Origin: Methanospirillum hungatei
Lineage (GTDB): Archaea > Halobacteriota > Methanomicrobia > Methanomicrobiales > Methanospirillaceae
DNA length: 8,212 nucleotides
Direction of reading: 5' to 3'
Assembly: GCF_020216685.1 (NCBI RefSeq)
Contig: NZ_JAIWNS010000214.1
Span: 1 to 8,212 of the forward strand
Of this stretch, positions 1-5,269 are shown one piece after another. The notes below the pieces were generated by a model. That model searched no databases, was not told where the DNA came from, and worked only from the letters and a program-made list of their open reading frames with translations. The translations under genes were made by a program, and so were the position numbers. Within the stretch, counting starts at the first letter, position 1. The number at the start of each line of letters is the position of its first letter.

Positions 1-65
1 TGGATGACCAGTTAAAGAACATGGGGTTCGATAGCTTGCTCAGGGAGAAAAGACTCTCACCTTAG
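1..65 (+). CDS. Possible C-terminal tail of a truncated upstream gene
   Basis: Reading from base 3 there are 20 sense codons before a TAG at 63-65. The residues include a short KNMGFDSLLREKR stretch, charged and amphipathic as the tail of a soluble protein would be. Nothing in it identifies a family. The other two plus-strand frames stop within the first 20 bases, so this is the only plus-strand frame that could enter from the left. It would converge on the minus-strand operon ending at 290. Twenty open codons are weak evidence, and the stretch could be non-coding. Confidence 0.3.
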   Translation, partial: DDQLKNMGFDSLLREKRLSP

Positions 66-182
66 TAAGTTATAAATTGCCAGAATTAGGTTATGAAGGA
101 ATATCCACAAGCGGATATCAGGCTGTTTGTGATTTACTGTTTTGGAAATATGGGATTTCGGGTATTTGAAGTTGAAAATTAT

Positions 183-191
183 TGAAAAAAA
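183..191 (-). terminator. T-rich candidate terminator behind the regulator-antitoxin-toxin operon
   Basis: About 100 bases after the minus-strand operon ends at 290, the minus strand reads a run of seven T inside a wider AT-rich stretch. Archaeal transcription commonly ends on U-rich tracts without a strong hairpin. No convincing stem precedes it. The 66-289 interval otherwise shows no supported gene; a 60-codon minus-strand frame there is AT-rich, lacks family features and looks like chance. Confidence 0.25.
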
Positions 192-289
192 CGAACATAT
201 GAATCCTGATGCGACTATAAATTTTTCGTGAAATCGCATTTACGATGTCTTACGAAGAATTGGATGAATTGAATATATCGTCCTCTCTC

Positions 290-619
290 TCAAATCTGAA
301 GCATATCTTTTACTACTTCTAATATTGCTTCGTAATCTGAATCAGATATTACCCCAATCTTTCTTTTGATGCAATCTCCGGATATCGACATGATTTGAAA
401 ACATATAGCCACGCTCTCATAAGGGAGATTATTCTGTGTATCCGGAAAAATCAGGTACGCATTGGGGTGGGCTGCTAATTGTGTTTTGGTTGTAAACGGG
501 ATAATAATGGTCATCCCATATGATATCGCTAGAATTACACCCGATCGTTTTCCTGCTTGTTCATGCCCTTGTGGATCCGGTCATTCTATTTCCCATATTT
601 CCTTTGGCTGCCAGTTCAT
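290..619 (-). pseudogene. MazF/PemK-type endoribonuclease toxin gene with in-frame stop
   Basis: MazF-type toxins are small endoribonucleases that cut mRNA at short sequence motifs. Read from the ATG at 619, the frame gives 12 residues (MNWQPKEIWEIE), a TGA at 583-581, then PDPQGHEQAGKRSGVILA, an IIIPFTT segment and a C-terminal NLPYESVAICFQIMSI...DYEAILEVVKDML region. These match the MazF pattern in order: the N-terminal W-x-x-x strand, the G-x-EQAG-x-R catalytic loop, the P-x-TT segment and the terminal helix. The total would be 109 residues, normal for the family. The start overlaps the upstream stop (ATGA) and has GGAGTG six bases before it, which supports 619 as the original start. An intact 74-residue frame from an ATG at 514 remains, but it lacks the HEQAGKR loop and a ribosome site, so it is probably inactive. 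A nonsense mutation is the simplest reading; a sequencing error is possible. Selenocysteine at TGA is unlikely, since this lineage is not known to use it. Confidence 0.8.
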
Positions 620-1155
620 TCAGCCCACTCCAGGGAGTGAAACCCGATATGTTGCCATTCTGTCGTCTCTTCTCGTAAGATCTGCAGATCATCAGGAGTT
701 GGTGAATAAAGAAACTGATTCGCTTTCGAAATAGCAACAGCTATCTGACCTTGGGAATATTGAGATTTTAACTCTCTGGTTGCTTTTATTGCGTCAATTG
801 ATGAGTAGTATAACGTATTTGTGAAATGCGCGTATGTTGATGAAATCTCTAATTGTGAAGGTTTTTCATGATTGAATATTTCAGAGAATTTTTTTAGTAT
901 ATCACGTTCTGTTTCGGTTAATTCAGTATCAGTCTCTCCAGTCTGCAATTTTTCTTTCTCCAGGAAATAATCACTCGTTAACTCCGGAGAGTATGGACCG
1001 TGAATATACATAGAAAATGGATACCCTATCGATATACCCCGAAGCTGGAGTAGACAGACGGTCTTTTGAATAATTAACCGGCTATCAAATTCATTAATAT
1101 CAGCAGGAATCCCCAATTCTTTTAAAATGGCTATCACTTTATCAAATTTGGTCAT
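616..1155 (-). CDS. YwgA/Panacea-like protein, candidate antitoxin
   Basis: A 179-residue soluble protein. Residues 26-63 carry the signature of the YwgA and SocA/Panacea-type families: a helix RLIIQKTVCLLQ, then GYPFSMYIHGPYSPELTSDYF. The Y-x-x-GPYSPEL segment is the most diagnostic part. Panacea domains are known as antitoxin domains paired with many unrelated toxins, so the position just upstream of a MazF-type gene suggests the antitoxin role; this is inferred from context and motif. The start at 1155 overlaps the stop of the regulator gene (ATGA) and has GAGGA at 1166-1162, six bases upstream, so translation is probably coupled. Its own stop overlaps the toxin start in the same way. The C-terminal part (about 80-179) is mostly helical and not recognised. 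No frame damage is seen. It could also be a YwgA protein of unknown role without antitoxin activity. Confidence 0.72.
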   Translation of the reverse strand: MTKFDKVIAILKELGIPADINEFDSRLIIQKTVCLLQLRGISIGYPFSMYIHGPYSPELTSDYFLEKEKLQTGETDTELTETERDILKKFSEIFNHEKPSQLEISSTYAHFTNTLYYSSIDAIKATRELKSQYSQGQIAVAISKANQFLYSPTPDDLQILREETTEWQHIGFHSLEWAE

Positions 1156-1490
1156 TGTCCATCCTCATGGCAGCGTGTGATCATCTGGAACCATCTGCTT
1201 AATTTTTTCCACTCTTCAAGACCTGCAGGCGTGATAGTATACATTTTGATCTCTTTTGATTCGAACCGGGTCATTTGTGACTGAATATATCCCATCCTTT
1301 CTAGAGCATCAAGATTTGAATATAAACTTCCTTCATGAACCTGCAATGCACCTTTTAAATGGCGGGCAGTTACTCCATCGGGTGAAACATCATTCAATGC
1401 CCAGAGTATCATGATCCGGATGAGTGAAACCGTCTGACTATTTAGATCGGCTGTAGCATGAATTATCTCTAAAAAGTCATCCTTTCTCAT
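1152..1490 (-). CDS. Winged-helix transcriptional regulator (MarR/PadR-like, wHTH_34 type)
   Basis: A 112-residue DNA-binding protein and the first gene of the three-gene minus-strand operon. Residues about 20-100 form a winged helix: helix 1 LIRIMILWALN, a second helix TARHLKGAL, a recognition helix with EGSLYSNLDALERMGYIQ, and the wing ending in MYTITPAGLEEWKKL. The pattern SLYSNLDALERMGYI...Y-x-ITPAG is typical of the archaeal and bacterial PadR/MarR-like group. The ATG at 1490 has GAGTGA six bases upstream. Its stop overlaps the next start by four bases. By analogy with three-component toxin-antitoxin operons it could be an autoregulator of the module; that is inferred from gene order. 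A repeated 7-mer just upstream (1497-1515) is a possible operator. Confidence 0.82.
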   Translation of the reverse strand: MRKDDFLEIIHATADLNSQTVSLIRIMILWALNDVSPDGVTARHLKGALQVHEGSLYSNLDALERMGYIQSQMTRFESKEIKMYTITPAGLEEWKKLSRWFQMITRCHEDGQ

Positions 1491-1496
1491 AAATGT

Positions 1497-1515
1497 TCAC
1501 TCATTGAATCACTCA
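1497..1515. repeat. Direct repeat TCACTCA, two copies with 12-base period
   Basis: TCACTCA occurs at 1497-1503 and again at 1509-1515, directly before the start of the winged-helix regulator. On the coding strand it reads TGAGTGA twice. The copy nearer the start contains the probable ribosome site GAGTGA, so only the farther copy needs another explanation. It could be an operator for the regulator or a chance duplication. Confidence 0.4.
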
Positions 1516-1555
1516 CTATTTCGAGAGAATATTAGAGTGTCATATGATGTATGTT

Positions 1556-1567
1556 ATACAAAATATA
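1556..1567 (-). promoter_or_regulatory. Candidate TATA box for the regulator-antitoxin-toxin operon
   Basis: The minus strand reads CTATATTTTGTATAAC here, about 70 bases before the ATG at 1490. A start about 25 bases downstream would leave a leader of roughly 45 bases, consistent with the ribosome site seen before that gene. The region is AT-rich, so chance matches are likely. Confidence 0.3.
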
Positions 1568-1652
1568 GATTATGGTTATTGATACGGGAACTCTACCTCG
1601 TATGTTCTATAAGACAGGAGGGACCTTGATCCATGTCAAAACCGATACAACA

Positions 1653-1673
1653 CGAATCCATCTCATAGATTCG
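1653..1673. repeat. Inverted repeat CGAATC-N9-GATTCG
   Basis: A perfect six-base dyad with a nine-base loop. It lies far from any gene start and has no T run directly after it, so it is neither an evident terminator nor an evident operator. Chance occurrence is possible. Confidence 0.3.
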
Positions 1674-1839
1674 CGAAAAGCGCTCTTTATGTTTCTCTAA
1701 AAAAGAAATCATGATTTGATATATTGTGAGCACGAGCACCCTCATATACAGTCGTGATTTTAGAGGATTTCAGGAGAAATGACAATATGTGAACGTTATT
1801 ATTACAACAATCAGCGATGAGAAAACGAGATCGCCCATA

Positions 1840-1868
1840 TTTTAAAGTGGACGTTTAAAAATAATTAC
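1840..1868 (-). terminator. AT-rich trailer and candidate terminator of tRNA-Thr
   Basis: Immediately downstream of the tRNA 3' end, the minus strand reads TAATTATTTTTAAAC and then TTTAAAA/TTTTAAA arms (1840-1860) around a seven-base spacer. The T-rich run a few bases after the mature end fits the U-rich termination used by archaeal RNA polymerase. The dyad may contribute or be incidental. Confidence 0.4.
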
Positions 1869-1871
1869 GTA

Positions 1872-1944
1872 AGCCTCAGGCGAGATTTGAACTCGCGACC
1901 TCGTCCTTACCAAGGACGCGCTCTGCCGGCTGAGCCACTGAGGC
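1872..1944 (-). tRNA. tRNA-Thr, anticodon GGT
   Basis: A complete 73-base tRNA read on the minus strand. The acceptor GCCTCAG pairs with CTGAGGC. The D arm is GCTC/GAGC around AGCCGGCA. The anticodon stem CGTCC/GGACG encloses TTGGTAA, giving anticodon GGT for the threonine codons ACC and ACU. A five-base variable loop AGGTC follows, and the T arm is GCGAG-TTCAAAT-CTCGC. The discriminator base is U, as expected for archaeal tRNA-Thr. CCA is not encoded (the genomic bases after the discriminator are TACG), so CCA must be added after transcription. All stems pair perfectly and no intron is seen. It is divergent from rnhB. Confidence 0.97.
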
Positions 1945-1978
1945 GAATGCTTGTGCCTCTACAAGTATGCATGATGGA

Positions 1979-1986
1979 TATTTAAA
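1979..1986 (-). promoter_or_regulatory. TATA box of tRNA-Thr
   Basis: TTTAAATA on the minus strand lies about 35 bases before the mature 5' end of the tRNA, placing the transcription start roughly 10-15 bases ahead of it. That is the usual archaeal tRNA promoter layout. The motif is nearly symmetrical, so it might also serve the divergent rnhB direction, though rnhB begins about 100 bases away. Confidence 0.6.
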
Positions 1987-2083
1987 CATTTTGAACTGCA
2001 ACTGCATTATCAATTCATTTGAAATTGCGGCCAGATTTTTCCTTACATCAGATTTTTCCATCAATCCATCCCATTTTTAACCG

Positions 2084-2722
2084 ATGATCTGTGGTGTTGA
2101 TGAAGCTGGAAAAGGATCAGTCCTGGGTCCCATGGTGGTCGCCGCGGTCGGATGTATGGATATGGATGATCTGATCGCACTTGGAGTGGCCGACTCGAAA
2201 AAATTATCCCCGAAATCCAGAGAAAAGATATCTGCAGATATTAAAGCACAATTCCCATTTTCTATCGTAATCCGGACTGCACATGACATCGATGAGCTCC
2301 GCCGGACAATGACCATGAATGAGATAGTTGCCCGCTCTCATGCAGAGGCTCTGACTTCTCTAAAATGTACATGCGCATATGTTGATGCATGTGATGTGAG
2401 CGAAGAACGGTATGGGGAGACGGTTTCATCATTCTCACCACCTGATTGCACCATCGTCGCCCGTCATAAGGCTGATTCCCTCTTTCCACCGGTATCTGCC
2501 GCATCAATCATAGCGAAAGTCGAACGGGACCGGATCATTGAAGAACTCTCCCTGGAATATGGTGAGATAGGGAGCGGCTATCCATCAGACCAGGTTACAA
2601 TTACCTATCTCACAGAGTACATCCGACAGCATAATCACCCTCCGGACATTGCGCGTTCAAGCTGGGAGACCGTAAAGAATCTTCTCCATCAGAAAAACCA
2701 GAGTTCTCTTCTTGATTTTTAA
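2084..2722 (+). CDS. rnhB: Ribonuclease HII
   Basis: RNase HII cleaves the RNA strand of RNA-DNA hybrids and starts removal of single ribonucleotides from DNA in the cytoplasm. The 212-residue length is usual for the archaeal enzyme. The N-terminal GVDEAGKGSVLGP gives catalytic D6 and E7. D101 lies in AYVDACDV and D131 in HKADSLFPPVSAASIIAKVERDR, completing the four-carboxylate site. GSGYPSD (163-169) is the conserved glycine-tyrosine segment near the substrate. The last seven residues, QSSLLDF (206-212), fit the PCNA-interacting pattern Q-x-x-L-x-x-F, as in other archaeal homologues. The ATG at 2084 starts right at the family N terminus and has no Shine-Dalgarno sequence, so translation may be leaderless or nearly so. 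The M50 protease gene follows 49 bases downstream on the same strand and may be co-transcribed, although a pyrimidine-rich run (2739-2750) between them could end transcription. Confidence 0.97.
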   Translation: MICGVDEAGKGSVLGPMVVAAVGCMDMDDLIALGVADSKKLSPKSREKISADIKAQFPFSIVIRTAHDIDELRRTMTMNEIVARSHAEALTSLKCTCAYVDACDVSEERYGETVSSFSPPDCTIVARHKADSLFPPVSAASIIAKVERDRIIEELSLEYGEIGSGYPSDQVTITYLTEYIRQHNHPPDIARSSWETVKNLLHQKNQSSLLDF

Positions 2723-2771
2723 TATCCGTTCCATAACCTTTTCTTCTTTTCAGGGCCACCTGTAAACATTC

Positions 2772-4064
2772 ATGGACTGGCTTCTTATTCTGCTCGGCTG
2801 TGTTGCCGGCTATGTCCTCCTTCTTGCATATATCCGGACATATAAACCCTATCCCCGTTTTATCACACTGTATGGTCCGATTATCGGGCTGAAGACAGAT
2901 CAGGTGGGATTTTTTGACTACTTCAGAAAGTTCTCTGGTTTTTTACGTATATATGGAACGATTGGAGTAGCGATGGTGATCATCGTGTCCGTTGCGATGG
3001 TGATAATGCTCCTCCTCTCGGTAAACCTGACCCTCGAATTAAAACCTGAACCAACATCCCTTCACAAGCCTCAGAATATCTTTCTCATTCCTGGGGTCAA
3101 TGAGTTTGTCCCATCAACCTTTGCGGTTTGGTTTGCGTTTATCCTGACTTTGGTGGTTCATGAGTTTGGTCATGCCATTCTCTGCAGGGTTGAGCAGATT
3201 GCAGTAAAGAGTATGGGTGTGTTGTTCCTGATAATTCCCATAGGGGCCTTTGTTGAGCCTGATGATGAGGAGGTGAAGAAAGCATCTCCCTGGCCACGGA
3301 TGCGGATGTATGGAGCGGGAATCATCAATAACATCCTTATTGGTCTTATCAGTTTTGGTCTCATGGTCAGCCTGATTGGGATGGCTGTGCCAATCCAGGA
3401 ACCGGTGGTTGTGGGTCTTTATCAGAATTACTCTGCAGCACAGGCAGATGTCCCGACACCCTCCATCATCAGGACCGTCAATGGTGAGTCGGTATCAACC
3501 TCACAGGATGTATCTGACATTCTGAATACAACCCGTCCGGGAGATACGGTCATTGTGGGATTTGATCATAAAGGAGAACGAAAAGATTACTCGCTCAATG
3601 TATCACCCTGGCCTGAAGCACTCGGGAGTCGTGAATCCGGATTCATGGGGGTCTTTTACTACAATGGTCAGGGGATTATTGACACCGTGCAAAGCATGTT
3701 CTCACCGGTTGGAATTTTCATGCTTCTTTCCGTTCCGTTTAACCCGACCATGGAAGGGCAGTATCTGAGGATACTGGGATTTGATGTTGCCGATACCGGG
3801 TATTATCACGTACCGTTTCCAGGATACTGGGAGCTCATACACCTTCTGTTCTGGAGTGGATTTATTAACCTGGCGGCCGGTCTTTTCAACGCTCTCCCCA
3901 TGATCCCTCTTGATGGTGGTTTTATCTTCAAAGAAGGGACCGAACGGATCCTGACCCGCAGGGGACTTGCACGATATACGGATCATATCGTTGGCTTTGT
4001 CAGTACCGGTATGGTCGTTCTGATGGTGGCGATATTCACCCTGCCATACCTCTTCCATCTGTAA
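2772..4064 (+). CDS. M50 (site-2 protease family) intramembrane metalloprotease with PDZ domain
   Basis: A 430-residue membrane protease of the zinc-dependent site-2 protease type, which cuts membrane-anchored substrates within or near the bilayer. The N terminus has one membrane segment (about 3-20) and another around 62-88. The HExxH zinc motif is HEFGH (H130-H134) in a hydrophobic helix. It is followed by MGVLFLIIPIGAFVEPDDEE, in which the GAFVEPD segment is typical of archaeal members. A membrane segment (about 182-208) leads to a PDZ-like domain (about 210-280) with PSIIRTVNGESV and RPGDTVIVGF. The second metal motif is NALPMIPLDGG (373-383), with D381 as the third zinc ligand. The last hydrophobic segment is about 406-427. 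All catalytic residues are present. The substrate is unknown; processing of a transcription factor or exported protein is possible. No Shine-Dalgarno sequence is seen before 2772; TTTTTAATAT at 2716-2725 is a possible TATA element. Confidence 0.93.
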   Translation: MDWLLILLGCVAGYVLLLAYIRTYKPYPRFITLYGPIIGLKTDQVGFFDYFRKFSGFLRIYGTIGVAMVIIVSVAMVIMLLLSVNLTLELKPEPTSLHKPQNIFLIPGVNEFVPSTFAVWFAFILTLVVHEFGHAILCRVEQIAVKSMGVLFLIIPIGAFVEPDDEEVKKASPWPRMRMYGAGIINNILIGLISFGLMVSLIGMAVPIQEPVVVGLYQNYSAAQADVPTPSIIRTVNGESVSTSQDVSDILNTTRPGDTVIVGFDHKGERKDYSLNVSPWPEALGSRESGFMGVFYYNGQGIIDTVQSMFSPVGIFMLLSVPFNPTMEGQYLRILGFDVADTGYYHVPFPGYWELIHLLFWSGFINLAAGLFNALPMIPLDGGFIFKEGTERILTRRGLARYTDHIVGFVSTGMVVLMVAIFTLPYLFHL

Positions 4065-4077
4065 TTGCGAAAACCGT

Positions 4078-4092
4078 CAATTTCTCTTTTTT
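4078..4092 (+). terminator. T-rich candidate terminator of the M50 protease gene
   Basis: Shortly after the protease stop codon the plus strand reads CAATTTCTCTTTTTTCGG, with six consecutive T at 4087-4092. This U-rich tract without a strong stem fits archaeal termination. The next plus-strand gene begins about 40 bases later with its own TATA-like sequence. Confidence 0.35.
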
Positions 4093-4094
4093 CG

Positions 4095-4106
4095 GTGGTA
4101 TAAGAA
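4095..4106 (+). promoter_or_regulatory. Candidate TATA box of the exported CGPC protein gene
   Basis: GGTGGTATAAGA lies about 25-35 bases before the GTG/ATG starts of the next gene. That would place the transcription start almost at the start codon, consistent with a leaderless message and with the lack of a clear Shine-Dalgarno site. A second match, GTATATG, lies about 10 bases further on. Confidence 0.35.
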
Positions 4107-4131
4107 AGTATATGCAGTATCGATCGTGAAC

Positions 4132-4653
4132 ATGTATAGGATTGATATGCAGGTTCATTATCGATTCATTGCATGCGCAATAATGTGCATTTTCCTTCTC
4201 ATTGGATTTGCACATGCTGCTTCATCAGCAGGAACGAACCCGGGATTTGGATCACTGCCAACGTCATTTGAATGGGAAGGGGATAAGATCCTCAACGGTG
4301 AAGATCCGACCAGTATGTTTACCGAGACAAAAAATGGAATGCTGGATGAGCTGGCTGGAGCAGGGATGGTTATGTACTCAACAAGCGGGCTTGGCAATAA
4401 CACAACGACTGCAAATGCCACGGTAAATAAAACATCGAAAGCCCCTGAAACAAACGATCCCCTCTCCGGATATGCGTCGGTGGGTGATATCATCAGGGCA
4501 CAGGATTGGGCAGCCCTTCAGCGGTATACATCCTCTATTAATGCAACCTCTGAAATTCCTGACTCTTCGTTATCGCTTGGAAATAGAAATAGTAACTGGG
4601 ATAAATTATTCAAGGATCCCCAGCCTGTGGGAATATCCTGTGGTCCCTGTTAA
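4132..4653 (+). CDS. Small exported protein ending in CGPC, function unknown
   Basis: A 173-residue protein from the ATG at 4132; a GTG six bases upstream (4126) and an ATG at 4147 are in-frame alternatives. The N terminus is a signal peptide: a short basic region, a hydrophobic core IACAIMCIFLLIGF, and AHA before a likely cleavage near residue 29. The mature part is hydrophilic and rich in Ser, Thr and Asn, with several N-x-S/T sequons (NTT, NAT, NKT, NAT) that archaeal cell-surface proteins often carry glycans on. No catalytic domain is recognised. The protein ends exactly in SCGPC, a thioredoxin-like C-x-x-C at the extreme C terminus with no thioredoxin fold around it; it may form a disulfide or bind metal. 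It converges on the RDD membrane protein gene with a four-base gap. An exported protein is well supported; the function is not known. Confidence 0.75.
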   Translation: MYRIDMQVHYRFIACAIMCIFLLIGFAHAASSAGTNPGFGSLPTSFEWEGDKILNGEDPTSMFTETKNGMLDELAGAGMVMYSTSGLGNNTTTANATVNKTSKAPETNDPLSGYASVGDIIRAQDWAALQRYTSSINATSEIPDSSLSLGNRNSNWDKLFKDPQPVGISCGPC

Positions 4654-4657
4654 ATAA

Positions 4658-5188
4658 TCACTCAATTTTTTCCGGCCGGTAATATACCAGGCATGCTGCA
4701 ATGATATCATGAAAACCCTGTGCATGACGGGTATATGCGATTGCAAAAATTCCTGCGAAACAGGTGATTATTGATATGATTTTTGAAAAGTGTCGCAGTG
4801 ATGCCCGGGCAAAGGTTATCTGGTTTCCATGCAGGTCAGTAACAACCGCCCGTGCTGCCATCTTTCCTAACGTAGCCTGATTTTTAGAGGACTCAAGAAT
4901 TGCATAATAGAGCCAGGGGATTACAATGACGGTGACGAGGAGAAAGGTTGCTACCTGACCGGGGAGAGCGGATGTGACCAGAATCCCGTCCATGGTTCTG
5001 ACCTCCTCATGCCGGATCATCATGAGAAGCATTCTCCATCCTTCAGTCAGCCCCAGGTAGTATGCTGCAAAACCGGCGATGAGGGTAATTATAATTCCAT
5101 CAATGATCCCGGCAATGATCCTTCTCCCAAATCCGGCATAAAACCTTTTTTCATCTGAAATTTGATTATTCTGATTAATATCTGACAC
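4658..5188 (-). CDS. RDD-family integral membrane protein
   Basis: A 176-residue membrane protein of the RDD family, whose members have about three helices and mostly unknown roles; some are linked to ion transport. Helix 1 (about 22-45) carries the family start, FGRRIIAGIIDGIIITLIAG, with the R-x-x-A-x-x-x-D spacing. Helix 2 is about 78-98. The conserved ATLGKMAARAVVTDLHGNQITFARASLRHF segment spans about 105-135. Helix 3 (about 136-153) is followed by the closing motif RHAQGFHDIIAACLVYY, equivalent to the usual Q-x-x-HD-x-x-A. The start is a GTG at 5188 with no Shine-Dalgarno site; there is no nearby in-frame ATG before the first helix. AT-rich sequence with CTTTAATAG lies about 15 bases upstream. 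Genes for two small exported cysteine-containing proteins lie on either side, which suggests but does not prove a shared role. Confidence 0.88.
   Translation of the reverse strand: MSDINQNNQISDEKRFYAGFGRRIIAGIIDGIIITLIAGFAAYYLGLTEGWRMLLMMIRHEEVRTMDGILVTSALPGQVATFLLVTVIVIPWLYYAILESSKNQATLGKMAARAVVTDLHGNQITFARASLRHFSKIISIITCFAGIFAIAYTRHAQGFHDIIAACLVYYRPEKIE
4666..4671 (+). terminator. T6 tract after the exported CGPC protein gene
   Basis: Six T on the plus strand, 12 bases after the stop codon, could end transcription of the CGPC gene. The tract lies within the last codons of the convergent RDD gene, so it is also constrained by that protein (the Lys-Ile end). Confidence 0.3.
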
Positions 5189-5253
5189 AATACAATATAT
5201 CTATTAAAGAGCAATGAATCTGTCGCAAAAATGAGGGCCACATGGATATCTGG

Positions 5254-5269
5254 AAAAAATATTGAAAAA
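5254..5269 (-). terminator. Double T-run terminator after the CPACH protein gene
   Basis: Directly after the TGA at 5272-5270 the minus strand reads TTTTTCAATATTTTTTCC, two T runs with no stem. This is a typical archaeal U-rich terminator and would separate the CPACH gene from the RDD gene 81 bases further on. Confidence 0.5.

Larger units (their letters stand above)
1494..1871. other. About 370 bases without a supported gene
   Basis: This spacer separates the toxin-antitoxin-like operon from the tRNA gene. It holds the candidate promoter and repeat of that operon at its left end and a tRNA 3' trailer at its right end. Two small open frames overlap on opposite strands: 42 codons on plus (1572-1700) and 50 codons on minus (1745-1593, with an inner ATG at 1712). 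Neither has a Shine-Dalgarno sequence or a recognisable family. Two dyads are visible, CGAATC/GATTCG (1653-1673) and TTTTAAA/TTTAAAA (1840-1860). It may be eroded coding sequence or true spacer. Confidence 0.5.

Noticed and set aside
57..239. 60-codon minus-strand frame in the left spacer
   Set aside because: AT-rich, hydrophobic and aromatic by composition, no family pattern, no ribosome site; it overlaps the likely terminator of the operon and the tail of the left-edge gene.
581..583. Selenocysteine at the TGA in the toxin gene
   Set aside because: MazF proteins have no selenocysteine site here, no nearby recoding element was evident, and Methanomicrobiales are not known to use selenocysteine; a nonsense change is simpler.
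462..734. 90-codon plus-strand frame over the toxin and antitoxin genes
   Set aside because: It is the opposite strand of the MazF-type and YwgA/Panacea-like genes; the translated residues show no domain and the minus-strand reading has family motifs and overlaps.
1671..1683. Short hairpin CGC-GAAAA-GCG in the spacer
   Set aside because: A three-base stem is too short to support a terminator or structured RNA.
1876..2064. 62-codon minus-strand frame ending in SVAQPAERVLGKDEVASSNLA
   Set aside because: This is the familiar false translation of a tRNA gene; the C-terminal part is tRNA-Thr itself.
2262..2507. 81-codon minus-strand frame inside rnhB
   Set aside because: Shadow of the well-supported RNase HII gene; no domain features.
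3702..4058. 118-codon minus-strand frame inside the M50 protease gene
   Set aside because: Lies wholly opposite the region coding for the LDGG motif and last membrane helices; composition is that of an antisense shadow.
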